Under the pieces are notes generated by a model. That model ran no database searches and was not told where the DNA came from. It saw nothing but the letters and a program-made list of their open reading frames with translations. From positions 3,596,501 to 3,660,500 of the forward strand of contig NZ_JAIHOO010000001.1 of the NCBI RefSeq assembly GCF_019733395.1: 64,000 bases of DNA, in the 5' to 3' direction. Shown piece by piece: positions 7,625-16,727 of this stretch. The first letter of the stretch is position 1, and every line of letters begins with the position of its first letter. The position numbers and the translations under genes were made by a program. This stretch comes from Lysobacter sp. BMK333-48F3 (GTDB taxonomy: Bacteria > Pseudomonadota > Gammaproteobacteria > Xanthomonadales > Xanthomonadaceae).

Positions 7625-8014
7625 TCAAACCAGGTCGTCGTCCTCGTCCTTCGCCAGCACCTTGCGCTGCATCGCATCCAGGTAGGCGTCGGCCTCGGCG
7701 ACGCTGCTGAAGATTTCGCTCAAGGGCACCGCCTTGACCAGATCGAAGACTTTCTGGATCTGCGGTTGCGGGTTGACGATCACGACCTTGCCGCCGCGCG
7801 CCGACAGCGCCTTGCGCGCGCGGAAGATCGAGCGGATGCCGGCGGAGCTGATGTACTCCAGTCCGGCCAGGTCCAGCACCAGCGACGGCCGGTCACCGAG
7901 CAACGGCGCCAGTTGCCGGTCGAGTTCGGCGTAGCTGGCGGTGTCCAGGCGGCCGGCGAGGCTGACGCGGTGGCTGTTGTGGGTCGCCGGATCGATGCGG
8001 ATGGTCAGGTCCAT
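7625..8014 (-). CDS. STAS-domain anti-sigma factor antagonist (RsbV/SpoIIAA type)
   Basis: A 129-residue cytoplasmic STAS protein. The phospho-switch segment is LEYISSAGIRS, where S56 or S57 would be phosphorylated by a partner kinase and dephosphorylated by a PP2C phosphatase. It lies 27 bases downstream of a gene that fuses such a phosphatase to an RsbW-like kinase domain, so the three activities of a partner switch are encoded together. Dephosphorylated antagonist would bind the kinase and release its target. No sigma factor is encoded nearby, so the output may be a distant sigma factor or an effector enzyme. An acidic tail (KDEDDDLV) ends the protein. Confidence 0.9.
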   Translation of the reverse strand: MDLTIRIDPATHNSHRVSLAGRLDTASYAELDRQLAPLLGDRPSLVLDLAGLEYISSAGIRSIFRARKALSARGGKVVIVNPQPQIQKVFDLVKAVPLSEIFSSVAEADAYLDAMQRKVLAKDEDDDLV

Positions 8015-8041
8015 GCGGGGCTCCAGGGGCGGGGGCCGGCC

Positions 8042-10468
8042 TCAGCCGCCGGCATCGGGTCGTGACAGCACCAGGTGCAGCACGTTGTAGGGCTCCTCGC
8101 GGGCGTAACGGGCTTCGTCGGCGAGGGAGCGGATCAGGTGCAGGCCGAGGCCGCCGAGCGGGCGCTCGTCGATGTCGGCGTCGAGGTCGGGCGCGGGTTG
8201 GGCCAGCGGGTCGAACGGCGGCCCGTCGTCGCGGAAGTGCAGGGCGATGCGTTCGCGTTCGATCGCCAGTTCGAGGGTGACCTCGTGCTCGGCGCCGGGG
8301 CGGGCGCCGTGGTCGATCGCATTGCACATCACCTCTTCGCTGATCAGGCGCACGTCGTCGATGCGCTCGCGGTCGACGCCGGCGTCGGTCAGCGCCTGGC
8401 CCACCGCGTCGAACAGCTCGGGCAGGCGCGCGCGCTGTTGCGGCGCGCGGAAGAATTGCGCCACGCAGTCCTGCGAGCGGCTGGCGTCGTCGCTGCCGGC
8501 CCAGTGCAGCGACAGCACGGTGATGTCGTCGGACTGCGCCGCGCCGTCGGCGAAGCGGTGCACGTCGGCGACCAGGGCGCCGCACAGCGAGCCGGGGTCG
8601 GCGCTGCCTTTGAGCGAGGCCAGCAGCCGCTCGCCGCCGAACGGGCGCTGATCGGCATCGAAGGCCTCGGTGACGCCGTCGGTGTAGGCCACCAGCGCAT
8701 CGCCGTTGCGCAAGCGGCCGCGCCAGACCGGGTAGTGCTCGGCCTCGTCGATGCCCAGCGGCGGCCCGGACGGCAGCTCGATGAACTGCACGCTGCCGTC
8801 GGCGCAGAGCAGCACCGGCGGCTCGTGGCCGGCGCTGGCCAGGGCGAACTCGCCGCTGCGCGCGTCGATCAGGCCGCACAGCACGGTGGCGAACATGCAG
8901 GTGTCGTTGCCTTCCAGCAGGCGATGCGCGGCTTCCTTCAGCGCGATCTCGGGCGAATCGCCCAGGCCGGCGGCGATTTCCAGCACGGTCATGGTGCGGG
9001 CCATGAACAAGGCCGCCGGCACGCCCTTGTCGGAGACGTCGCCGATCGCGAACCACAGGGTGTGGTGGTCGCGCTCGAAGAAACTATAGAAATCGCCGCC
9101 GACCGCCTTGGCCGGCTCCAGCCGCGCATTGGCCTGCAGGCGCCAGGCGTCGTCGCCGAGCACGCGCGCGCCGGGCAGCATCGCCAACTGGATCTCGCGG
9201 GCGATGTCGAGCTCGCTTTCGAGTTTCTGCCGGGCGGTGCTCATGTCCTGGATCTCGACCAGTTGCCGCTTGATCGAGCCGCGGGCGTTGTCGAACGCGC
9301 GCGCCATCACCCCGACCTCGTCGCGGCGCTCGGTCTGGCCCAGCGGATAGTCGAACTCGCCGGCGGCGAAATGGCTGGCCGAGCCGGTGAGGTCGCTGAG
9401 CGGGGTGGTGATGCGCGCCGCCATCCGTCGCACCAGCAGGGTGCACAGCAGCAAGGCCAGCGACACCACCGCCGCCAGTTGCACGATGGTGCGCTTGAGC
9501 GCGGCCAACAGCGGTCGGTGCGACATCGACACCTGCAGGCCCCAGCCGGTATCGCCGATCGGTTCGAGCACCGAGTAGCGGGTTTCCCGTGTCGCCGGCA
9601 GCATGTGGGTGAACTCGAACCGCTGCCGTTGCGCCAGCGCGGCGGCCATGCCGACCAGGTCGCTGCGCCCGGCCTGGGCGATGTAGCGCTGCAGGGTGAA
9701 CTTGAACGGCAGGTTCGGGTCGGCATGCAGGGTGATGGTGCCCTCCGGCGCGAACAGCGCCGGGCGCTGGCCGTGGATGCGGTGCAGCGGCTCGACCAGT
9801 TCCGACCAGCGCGCGATCGGCACGTCCAGGCTGACCATGCCCAGGCGCCGGCCGTCGCGCGCGCGCAGCGGCAGGTTGAGGGTGCTCATCCAATGGCTGC
9901 CGGCGGTTTCGTTGAAATACGGCTCCGACCACCACGGCTTGTCGGCCGCCAGGGTGCGTCGGTACCAGGCTTGCCGGTGCGCGGCGTAACCGATCGCGAG
10001 CAGGTCGCGGTTGGCGACGCCGCGGCGGTCGGCGCCGACGTAGTAGGCCAGCGGTTGGCCGTCGGGCAGCACGCCGGGCTCCAGCGCGATCAGGCCGCCG
10101 ACCGCGCTGGCGTCGGCGTCCAGCAGGGCCTCCATCGCCGCGATGGTCGAGGCGCGGTCGAGGGAGAGGTTGTCGAACAGGCCGATCATGCTGGTGCCGG
10201 TGATGCGCACCGACTCCATCGATGCGCGCAGGCGCGCCGCGGTCTGGGCGGCTTCGTAGCGGGTCCGGTCCTGGGCGCTGGCGATGATCAGCTGGCGCGC
10301 GATCAGGAAGGCGACCACGAACACGATCAGCAGCAGCCCGCCGACCAGCAGGCCGAACCAGAGCATCAGCTTGGTGCGCAGGCTGTCCTGCCACGACACC
10401 GGGGGCGGATCGGCGCGCGCGGTCTGCGCGCGCGACGGCAGAGCGGGAACGGGCTCGGTCCGGTCCAT
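8042..10468 (-). CDS. Membrane sensor with HAMP, SpoIIE/PP2C phosphatase and RsbW-like ATPase domains
   Basis: An 808-residue signalling protein. Order: cytoplasmic N-terminus, TM1 (about 35-57), a periplasmic sensor region of roughly 270 residues with Cache-like features, TM2 (about 327-350), HAMP (to about 405), a short helical linker, a PP2C phosphatase (about 445-645, containing GDVSDKGVPAALFMA and the metal-site YTDGVTEAFD) and a C-terminal HATPase domain (about 670-800, with EVMCNAIDHG and GGLGLHLIR). It thus joins an RsbU-like phosphatase and RsbW-like kinase in one chain, with the STAS substrate encoded next. The start chosen has GGGGAG upstream; another ATG lies 10 codons earlier. 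Confidence 0.92.
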   Translation of the reverse strand: MDRTEPVPALPSRAQTARADPPPVSWQDSLRTKLMLWFGLLVGGLLLIVFVVAFLIARQLIIASAQDRTRYEAAQTAARLRASMESVRITGTSMIGLFDNLSLDRASTIAAMEALLDADASAVGGLIALEPGVLPDGQPLAYYVGADRRGVANRDLLAIGYAAHRQAWYRRTLAADKPWWSEPYFNETAGSHWMSTLNLPLRARDGRRLGMVSLDVPIARWSELVEPLHRIHGQRPALFAPEGTITLHADPNLPFKFTLQRYIAQAGRSDLVGMAAALAQRQRFEFTHMLPATRETRYSVLEPIGDTGWGLQVSMSHRPLLAALKRTIVQLAAVVSLALLLCTLLVRRMAARITTPLSDLTGSASHFAAGEFDYPLGQTERRDEVGVMARAFDNARGSIKRQLVEIQDMSTARQKLESELDIAREIQLAMLPGARVLGDDAWRLQANARLEPAKAVGGDFYSFFERDHHTLWFAIGDVSDKGVPAALFMARTMTVLEIAAGLGDSPEIALKEAAHRLLEGNDTCMFATVLCGLIDARSGEFALASAGHEPPVLLCADGSVQFIELPSGPPLGIDEAEHYPVWRGRLRNGDALVAYTDGVTEAFDADQRPFGGERLLASLKGSADPGSLCGALVADVHRFADGAAQSDDITVLSLHWAGSDDASRSQDCVAQFFRAPQQRARLPELFDAVGQALTDAGVDRERIDDVRLISEEVMCNAIDHGARPGAEHEVTLELAIERERIALHFRDDGPPFDPLAQPAPDLDADIDERPLGGLGLHLIRSLADEARYAREEPYNVLHLVLSRPDAGG

Positions 10469-10705
10469 CGGCGGCTCCCCAGAGGACCGGCCGAGCATAG
10501 CCCCAACCCGGGCGAAAAAACGGAGCGGGTTCTAGTTTCGCCGGTGCCGGTGGACGGACGGCGCGCGCGCGGCCGGGAGCGGTTGCGCCGCCGCGGCATG
10601 CGGCGAAGGCGCCGCTTCCCGGAAGGCGCCGCTTCCCGCCGCGGATCGCGAGCCGCGCGGTTTGCGGTGTAATGGCGGCCCGGCTTCTTCCCGTTGCGGT
10701 GGCGC

Positions 10706-11539
10706 ATGCGATCGAATCGACTGTCGTGGGTGTTGCTGGCGTTGTGTCCGGCCTGGGCCGGAGCGGTCGGCGCGACCGATCTCATCGTGTCCGAAGCCCA
10801 GCTCAAGGCGCATATCCAGGCCTTGCTGGTGCCGTCGCCGTACCGGCTGTCGACGGCGGCGCGGCGCGGCACGATCCGCTATCGGCTCGGCGAGCGCGGC
10901 GATGCCTTGGGCTGGCCGTGGCCGCAGACCGGCGAGCAGCGCGCCGCGCGCACGCCCGACGGGCTGGAGCTGACCGTGTGCCGGGACTGCGGCGGCGAAG
11001 CCGCACCCGGCGCGGAAGCGCTGCGACGCTACCTGGCGCCGACGCCGTGGCTGCAAAGCGACGACCGGGCGATCGCCGGCTTCGCCCGCGCGGTCGGCGG
11101 CGGCAGCGTGGACGCGCGCATGCGCCGCCTGGTCGCGGCGGTGCAGGCGCGCCTGTCGGGCCCGGTGGTCTATTACGGCTACCGCAGTGCGTGCGAGGCG
11201 CTAGACCGGCGCGAAGGCGATTGCACCGAGTACGCGCTGTTGCTGGCCGCGGCCGCGCGGGCGCGCGGCATCCCGGCCCGGGTCGTCGCCGGGCTGGCCT
11301 ACGGCAGCCGCTTCGTCGGCCGTGCGCACGCGTTCGGGCCGCATATGTGGGTGCAGGCCTGGAACGGCGAGCGCTGGGTCAGCTACGACGCCGGCCTGGG
11401 CGAGTTCGACGCCGGCCACCTGGCGCTGGCGGTCGGCGACGGCAGCCCGGAGAGCCTGGACGGGGCGATGCGGGCGATCGCCGGCTTGCGGATCGAGGAT
11501 GCGGTCGGCGTACTCGGCGAGGACGCCGCCGCCGACTGA
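10706..11539 (+). CDS. Secreted transglutaminase-like superfamily protein
   Basis: A 277-residue protein with a signal peptide (about 1-21, ending AGAVGA) and a C-terminal transglutaminase-like (cysteine-protease fold) core. The catalytic triad is visible as C173 in EGDCTEYA, H213 in GPHMWVQAW and D228 in SYDAG. Such bacterial proteins act as peptidases or transamidases on periplasmic proteins. The N-terminal 120 residues resemble the extra region seen in envelope transglutaminase-like proteins. The gene stands alone, facing a convergent neighbour. The ATG is chosen over an upstream TTG four codons earlier. Confidence 0.8.
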   Translation: MRSNRLSWVLLALCPAWAGAVGATDLIVSEAQLKAHIQALLVPSPYRLSTAARRGTIRYRLGERGDALGWPWPQTGEQRAARTPDGLELTVCRDCGGEAAPGAEALRRYLAPTPWLQSDDRAIAGFARAVGGGSVDARMRRLVAAVQARLSGPVVYYGYRSACEALDRREGDCTEYALLLAAAARARGIPARVVAGLAYGSRFVGRAHAFGPHMWVQAWNGERWVSYDAGLGEFDAGHLALAVGDGSPESLDGAMRAIAGLRIEDAVGVLGEDAAAD

Positions 11540-11553
11540 GCCGCGGCGAAGGC

Positions 11554-12012
11554 CTATTTTCCCGGCGGCGGTTCGCGCCGCATCGGCAGCTCGGGCAGCT
11601 CGGCCTCGTCGTCGACCCACTCGGCCTCGTCGGGCCGGCTGATGCCGCCGACGAACACCATGTCGAGGTCGGGATCGAGCAAAGGCTGCTGCGCCACCGG
11701 CGTCTGCGCCGACGGCGCAGTGTTGGACGGATCGAGCGATGCGGCCTGCGCGGGCGGCGCCGGTGCGGCGAGGTCGATCGGGCTGGCGGCCGCCGGCGCG
11801 GTCAAGGACAAGGCCAGGGCCGTGCCCAGCGCCAACCGGTACGAGACGCAGACCGGACCGCTGGCCTGCTGCAACAGCGCCGCGCGCTCCGTGTCGCTGC
11901 GCCCGTCCAGGCAGTGCACGGTCTTGCCGCACAGGCCGCAATGGCCGTCGATCCGGCGGCGCGCCTGCGCATCGAGCGGGCAGGGTTGGTCGATCCTGGG
12001 ATAGCGGGCCAT
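11554..12012 (-). CDS. Small zinc-ribbon-like membrane protein with proline/acidic tail
   Basis: A 152-residue protein I do not recognise functionally. The N-terminus is cysteine-rich (C11, C25, C28, C34; GHCGLCGK has a CxxC knuckle) and could bind one metal. One hydrophobic segment follows (about 58-77, LALGTALALSLTAPAAAS), then a long Ala/Pro-rich stretch and an acidic end (WVDDEAELPELP). This suggests a cytoplasmic metal-binding head and an exported tail. The start has AAGGA eight bases upstream. It is convergent with the transglutaminase gene, 14 bases apart. Confidence 0.7.
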   Translation of the reverse strand: MARYPRIDQPCPLDAQARRRIDGHCGLCGKTVHCLDGRSDTERAALLQQASGPVCVSYRLALGTALALSLTAPAAASPIDLAAPAPPAQAASLDPSNTAPSAQTPVAQQPLLDPDLDMVFVGGISRPDEAEWVDDEAELPELPMRREPPPGK

Positions 12013-12296
12013 GGCAAGTTCCTTTGCGCCGATTGATGCGTTTTTGTAGCACAGGGCCTGCGCCGCGTGCAGTTCGCGCGCCGGCGCGGACCGCCGGTCG
12101 GGCGGCGTTGGCCGGCACCGCGTCGCACCCCGCGCGCGGGAGTAGGATGCCTTCGACTCCGGCAACGGCGGCCTTCGGCCGGCCCGCGTCGGCTCAGACG
12201 AAGGTGGTCGTAAGCTCCGGCCGGGGGCGACGCCGCAGCGGCGCCGGGCCGTCCGCACGACCATCGCGCCGCCGCATGCCCGTTCGAGGCCTGGCC

Positions 12297-14003
12297 ATGA
12301 AACCCGTCCTGCGCATTCTCGCCTTGTCCTGCGCCATCGCCGCGCTGGGGTTGTCGTCCTGCCGCAAGCCCGCACCCGAGGACGACGCGTCCGCAACGCG
12401 CGCGGTCTCGCCGCCGGAGTTGGCGATGGTCGGCGCGCACCTGCTCGAGGGGCTGGGCGACTACCGCTTCGCGATCACCAGCAAGAATCCGGAGGTGCAG
12501 CGTTGGTTCGACCAGGGGCTGATGCTGACCTTCGGCTTCAATCATGACGCCGCCGAGCGGTCTTTCCTCAAAGCCACCGAACTCGACCCGGACTGCGCGA
12601 TGTGCTGGTGGGGCGCGTCGCTGGTGGTGGGGCCGCACGTCAACGCGGCGATGAATCCGGAAGACAACGCCGACGCCTGGACCCGCCTGCAGCGCGCCAA
12701 GACCCTGGCCCCCAAGGCCAGCGAACGCGAGCGCGCCTTCATCCAGGCCCTGTCGGCGCGCTATGCGCAGAATCCGCCGGCCGACCGGCGCGCGCTCGAT
12801 CAGGCCTATGCCGCAGCCACCCGCGAACTGGTGCGGCTGCGTCCGGACGATCTGGACGCGGCCGTGTTCCATGCCGAAGCGCTGATGGACCTGCAGCCCT
12901 GGGACTACTACGACGAGAACCGCCAGCCCAAGGGCAACACGGCCGAGGTGGTGTCGACCCTGGAATCGGTGATGGCGCGCAACCCCGACCACGCCGGTGC
13001 GCTGCACCTGTACGTGCATGCGGTCGAAGCCTCGGCCGCGCCCGAGCGCGGCGCCGCGGCGGCCGACCGGCTGCGCGAACTGATTCCCGGTTCCGGCCAT
13101 CTGGTCCACATGCCCGCGCACATCTACGCCCGGGTCGGCCGCTGGCACGACGCGGTGATCGCCAACCAGCGCGCGATCGAGGCCGACGACGCCTATCTTG
13201 CGATCTGCCGCGGCTACACCCAGGGCGTGTACCCGCTGGGCTACGTGCCGCACAACCATCATTTCCTCTGGTTCGCCGCCAGCATGGAAGGCAGCGGCGC
13301 GCTCGCCAGGAGCGCGGCCAAGACCACCGCCGAGCGCACTAATCTTCCGGAGCTGATGCGCAAGGAAGGCTTCGCCGGCCTGCAGCACTTCTGGATGACG
13401 CCCTGGTTCGAGCGGGTGCGCTTCGGGCGCTGGGACGAGATCGTCAACGCGCCCAATCCGGCACCGGACCTGCCCTACGTCACCACGATGTGGCACTACG
13501 CCCAGGCGATGGCGGCGGTGCGGCAGCAGCGCGCGGTCGATGCGCAACGGCACCTGGACGCGCTGCGGCCGTTGGCCAGCGACCCGGCGATGGAAAAGCT
13601 GACCATGTGGGACCGCTATCCCTTGTCGCACGCTTCGCGCATCGCCGAACGGGTGGTCACGGCCGAACTGGCCGCCGCGCGCGGCGAGCGCGATGCGGCG
13701 GTGTCGGCTTTGAACGAAGCGATCGCGATCGAAGACCGGATCCCCTACGACGAACCGCCGGGCTGGCATGCGCCGGTGCGCCAGACCCTGGGCGCGGTGC
13801 TGCTGGACGCCGGCCGTGGCGCCGATGCCGAGCGGGTGTATCGCGAAGAACTGCTGCGCAACCCGGGCAACGGCTGGTCGCTGTTCGGCTTGGCGCAAAG
13901 CCTGCGCGCCCAGGGCAAACAGGCCGAAGCCGATGTCGCGCTGCGCGATTTCGATGCGGCCTGGCGCAATGCCGACGTCAAGCTGACGGCGTCGCGGATG
14001 TAG
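12297..14003 (+). CDS. TPR-repeat lipoprotein
   Basis: A 568-residue exported protein: signal peptide with lipobox LSSC (Cys at about 22), then helical TPR-like repeats through most of the length (for example NHDAAERSFLKATELDPDCAM and, near the end, GRGADAERVYREELLRNPGN). No enzyme motif is seen. Proteins of this size and composition are common in Lysobacter and other proteobacteria; they probably serve as scaffold or binding proteins at the outer membrane. No strong ribosome site precedes the ATG. The stop lies at the foot of a hairpin shared with the next, convergent gene. Confidence 0.8.
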   Translation: MKPVLRILALSCAIAALGLSSCRKPAPEDDASATRAVSPPELAMVGAHLLEGLGDYRFAITSKNPEVQRWFDQGLMLTFGFNHDAAERSFLKATELDPDCAMCWWGASLVVGPHVNAAMNPEDNADAWTRLQRAKTLAPKASERERAFIQALSARYAQNPPADRRALDQAYAAATRELVRLRPDDLDAAVFHAEALMDLQPWDYYDENRQPKGNTAEVVSTLESVMARNPDHAGALHLYVHAVEASAAPERGAAAADRLRELIPGSGHLVHMPAHIYARVGRWHDAVIANQRAIEADDAYLAICRGYTQGVYPLGYVPHNHHFLWFAASMEGSGALARSAAKTTAERTNLPELMRKEGFAGLQHFWMTPWFERVRFGRWDEIVNAPNPAPDLPYVTTMWHYAQAMAAVRQQRAVDAQRHLDALRPLASDPAMEKLTMWDRYPLSHASRIAERVVTAELAAARGERDAAVSALNEAIAIEDRIPYDEPPGWHAPVRQTLGAVLLDAGRGADAERVYREELLRNPGNGWSLFGLAQSLRAQGKQAEADVALRDFDAAWRNADVKLTASRM

Positions 14004-14027
14004 CGCTGCGCGTTCAGCGCGCAGCGC
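14003..14027. terminator. Bidirectional hairpin between convergent genes
   Basis: GCGCTGCGCG pairs perfectly with CGCGCAGCGC across TTCAG. It starts at the last base of the TPR gene and contains the stop codon of the opposite glyoxalase-like gene, so it could serve both. Confidence 0.6.
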
Positions 14028-15072
14028 CGCCTGGTCCTGCTGTGCGGATGCTTCGACCCGCGCCGCAGGGCGTGTCGGTCGACGCCGCGGCGTGGAACTC
14101 GACCAGCAGGCCGAGGTCGCCCTGGGTCGGGGCCAGGAACGCCTCGCCCCAGGCGCCGCGATAGCCGGTCAGCCGGCTCTCGTAGCCGCGCTCCACCCGC
14201 CATTTCGCCTGCTGCAGATCGGCCACGGCGATGCTGAGCCCGAGCACCTGCGGGCCGCGCTCGCGCAGCGCATCGGCGGCGGCGCCGTCGCCGTCGGGTT
14301 GCAGGGCCAGCAGATGCTTGCGCCCGACCGGTACGCAATAGCCCCGCGCGCCGATCTGCGCCAGGCGGATGGGAGTCAGGCCGGCGAAGCCCATGCGTTC
14401 GAACTGCCTGCGGTCGGCCTCGGCGTCGGCCGACAGCAGCCACAGGCCGCTCAGGGCCTGGGCGCCGTTGGGGTGTTGCGGGCCGATGCGCTGGTCGAGC
14501 GCGCGCTCCGGCGTCGCGGCGAGGCGGGCGTAGTCGATGAAGAACAGATTGCTCGACAGCGGCTGCGTTTCGAACGCGAACAGGCGCCAGCGCGGCGGCC
14601 GGCCGGGGCCGTCGCCATCGGGGTCGTCGGCCGCGGCGGTGAACAGCGGCGTGGCCGCCAGCCCTTGTTGCCGCAGCAGTTCGCGCGCCGCCTCGAGCGT
14701 GCCGGAGCGCAGGCCGAAGGTGTGCGAGCCGGCGCCGCCGCGCAGCGCGGACTGGTCGGCCTGCATGCCGGGGTCGAACTCGGGCTGGGCGCTTTCGATG
14801 CCGAACAGCTCGATGTAGCTGCGGTCGCCGAAGCGCACGTAACGATTGGCGACGCCGCCGGTGATCCGTCCCGGCCGGACCTGGAAACCCAGCCTGACCG
14901 TCATCGCCGCGCTGATCTGATCGATGCTGCGGCCCCAGACCAGGGCGTGGTCGATTTCGCTGCCGGCGACGGGCGCCGCGGTCGGCGCCGCGCCGGCGGC
15001 ATGGGCGAGCGCCAGCAGGGCCGGGCACAGCGCGAAGGCGAGGGCAGGGCGCAGGAAGCGGTACACGAGCAT
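14014..15072 (-). CDS. Secreted glyoxalase-like (VOC fold) protein
   Basis: A 352-residue protein with a signal peptide (about 1-24, ending AHAAGA). The body fits a VOC/glyoxalase-like domain: IDHALVWGRSIDQ at the start, YIELFGIES, then a second half with LGLSIAVADL and LLVEFHAA at the end. Classic VOC metal ligands may be H41 near the start and the Glu in VEFH. VOC proteins with signal peptides are unusual; substrate unknown. The start codon is preceded by CCGGAG. Confidence 0.75.
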   Translation of the reverse strand: MLVYRFLRPALAFALCPALLALAHAAGAAPTAAPVAGSEIDHALVWGRSIDQISAAMTVRLGFQVRPGRITGGVANRYVRFGDRSYIELFGIESAQPEFDPGMQADQSALRGGAGSHTFGLRSGTLEAARELLRQQGLAATPLFTAAADDPDGDGPGRPPRWRLFAFETQPLSSNLFFIDYARLAATPERALDQRIGPQHPNGAQALSGLWLLSADAEADRRQFERMGFAGLTPIRLAQIGARGYCVPVGRKHLLALQPDGDGAAADALRERGPQVLGLSIAVADLQQAKWRVERGYESRLTGYRGAWGEAFLAPTQGDLGLLVEFHAAASTDTPCGAGRSIRTAGPGGAAR

Positions 15073-15364
15073 TGCGGTCTCCGGGTGTCGGTGCGATGGC
15101 CGACAGCTTCGCGGACGCGATGCCATGCCGGCGCGCACGAATGGACGGCGGCGGATACGAACGGACGATCGCGAGGCGCTCGGCTGGCGACCAGCGATGC
15201 AGACAAAACGATGGAGCAAGCGACCGCGCGCCTTCTTACCCGATAGCTGCGCCGCCCACAGCGCTGCGCGGCGCGGCATTTACGCCGCGCTTACCGGTTC
15301 TTCACGGCGGTCTTCCGCGCTCATGCTCGAATGCGGCCGGTCACCCACGCACGAGGACGTCACG

Positions 15365-15613
15365 ATGAAGCGACTCGCCCTTGCGACCGCCGCGCTGCTG
15401 TTGTCGATATCGGGCACGGCCCTGGCCGGTGTGGTCCACGTCAGCGGCCACGGCCAAAGCTACGACCCCGGCATCGCCCTGGAAGACGCCCGCGCCGACG
15501 CCATCGGCCAATGCCAGGCCCAGGGCGGCACGCCGATCGCCGAGGTCTACAGCCACGTCACCCGCGCCAACCTGTGGCTGGCCGATTCGATCTGGTCGTG
15601 CGAGGTGCCGTAG
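15365..15613 (+). CDS. Small secreted protein of unknown function
   Basis: An 82-residue protein with a clear signal peptide (cut likely after ALA at 21) and a mature part of about 60 residues with two cysteines (AIGQCQAQGG and SIWSCEVP), probably one disulfide. The mature start GVVHVSGHGQSYDPG and the ALEDARADAIGQC helix resemble the small DUF-type secreted proteins common in Xanthomonas relatives. No partner gene is evident. Confidence 0.65.
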   Translation: MKRLALATAALLLSISGTALAGVVHVSGHGQSYDPGIALEDARADAIGQCQAQGGTPIAEVYSHVTRANLWLADSIWSCEVP

Positions 15614-15657
15614 GGCGAGGATCCGGATCGAGCGATGCCGCGCGCTCGCGATATCGC

Positions 15658-16596
15658 TCAGGCCTGGCCTTCGGCCAATCCCTGCAACTGCTGCTGGATC
15701 AACCCGCGCAGCTGCGCCAGCGGCGTCCGCGCCAGTTCCGCCAGCGGCCGGCCCTGGCCGAGGCGGCGGGCGACGCGCAGGCCGACCAGGTAGCCGCCGC
15801 GGGCGGGTTCGGGGCCTTTGTGGCCGGCGCCGAAGAAGCGGTTGGCGTCCTCGGGCGTGGTCGAATCCAGCACGGCCAGCAGCTTGCCGGCGAGGTCGCG
15901 CACGCCGGCGTCGTCGACCGCCGCCAGTTTGCGGTCGTCGAGCAGCACCTGCACCCGGCTGGCGTCGGGGTTGAGGCGTTCGCTGACGTAGGTGGCCAGG
16001 CCTTCGATCCACAGCGAGCCGTAGACCGGCGGCTGCTCGTCCATCAGCAGTTCGGGCACCAGTTGGCCGTGGTAGAGGTGGAAGGATTCGTGGTCGAGGA
16101 ACACCGACAGATTGGCCTCGTCGCCGTGGTAGCGGACGATGCCGTCGATGCCGACGAACAGCGGCAGCTTGCCCTGCCACGGCCGCAGGTGGCCGTCGAA
16201 GTTGAACAGCGAGGGCATCAGGTAGATCGGCGCCCGCTCGCGGCGGAAGTCGGGGAATTCGCGCTGGAAGTGCTCGACGTGGCGCCGGTAGTGGCCGGCG
16301 AAGCCCGCGCTGAGGCGGCGCGCCGATTCGGCGATGGCGTCGAACTGCGGCAGCCAACTGGCCAGCCGTTCCGGCGTGGGCTTGAGTCCGGCGCCGGCGT
16401 AGAGCTCGGCGTTCGGGGCGAAGAAGGCCTGGGCGATCGCCTGCACGCGGTCCTCGGCCGCGCGTCCGGCGTCGTAGGCGCGCCAGAACGCCGGCATCAG
16501 GTCGCTCGGCGCCGGCGCATCGGCCGCGGGCAGCCGGCCGGCGGCGGCGAGCAGGGGCGAAAGGGCGGCCAGGCGGAGCAGATCGCGGCGTAGCAT
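15658..16596 (-). CDS. Secreted HExxH protein (gluzincin-like)
   Basis: A 312-residue exported protein. The N-terminus is a signal peptide with MLRRDLLRL (a weak Tat-like pattern). The key motif is LDHESFHLYHG, matching HExxH, followed about 30 residues later by WIEGLATYVS with a likely third zinc-ligand Glu. This is the arrangement of DUF2268-type and related zinc metallopeptidases. Whether it is an active protease is inferred only. It stands alone, transcribed toward the small secreted protein gene. Confidence 0.75.
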   Translation of the reverse strand: MLRRDLLRLAALSPLLAAAGRLPAADAPAPSDLMPAFWRAYDAGRAAEDRVQAIAQAFFAPNAELYAGAGLKPTPERLASWLPQFDAIAESARRLSAGFAGHYRRHVEHFQREFPDFRRERAPIYLMPSLFNFDGHLRPWQGKLPLFVGIDGIVRYHGDEANLSVFLDHESFHLYHGQLVPELLMDEQPPVYGSLWIEGLATYVSERLNPDASRVQVLLDDRKLAAVDDAGVRDLAGKLLAVLDSTTPEDANRFFGAGHKGPEPARGGYLVGLRVARRLGQGRPLAELARTPLAQLRGLIQQQLQGLAEGQA

Positions 16597-16727
16597 GCTG
16601 AAGTTCCTTGAGTCGGCCGAACCGTCGGGTGAAGTCGTCGATAGCGGCGCGCGAAGGCGCCGAGTCTAGACCGGCCGGTGCGGCGAAGCTGTTTCTTTTT
16701 GCGCAACCGCGGCGCGAAGCGCGGGCT

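Noticed and set aside
8075..10672. 865-codon plus-strand frame opposite the phosphatase/kinase gene
   Set aside because: Antisense shadow; no ribosome site, no motifs, and it crosses into the next intergenic region.
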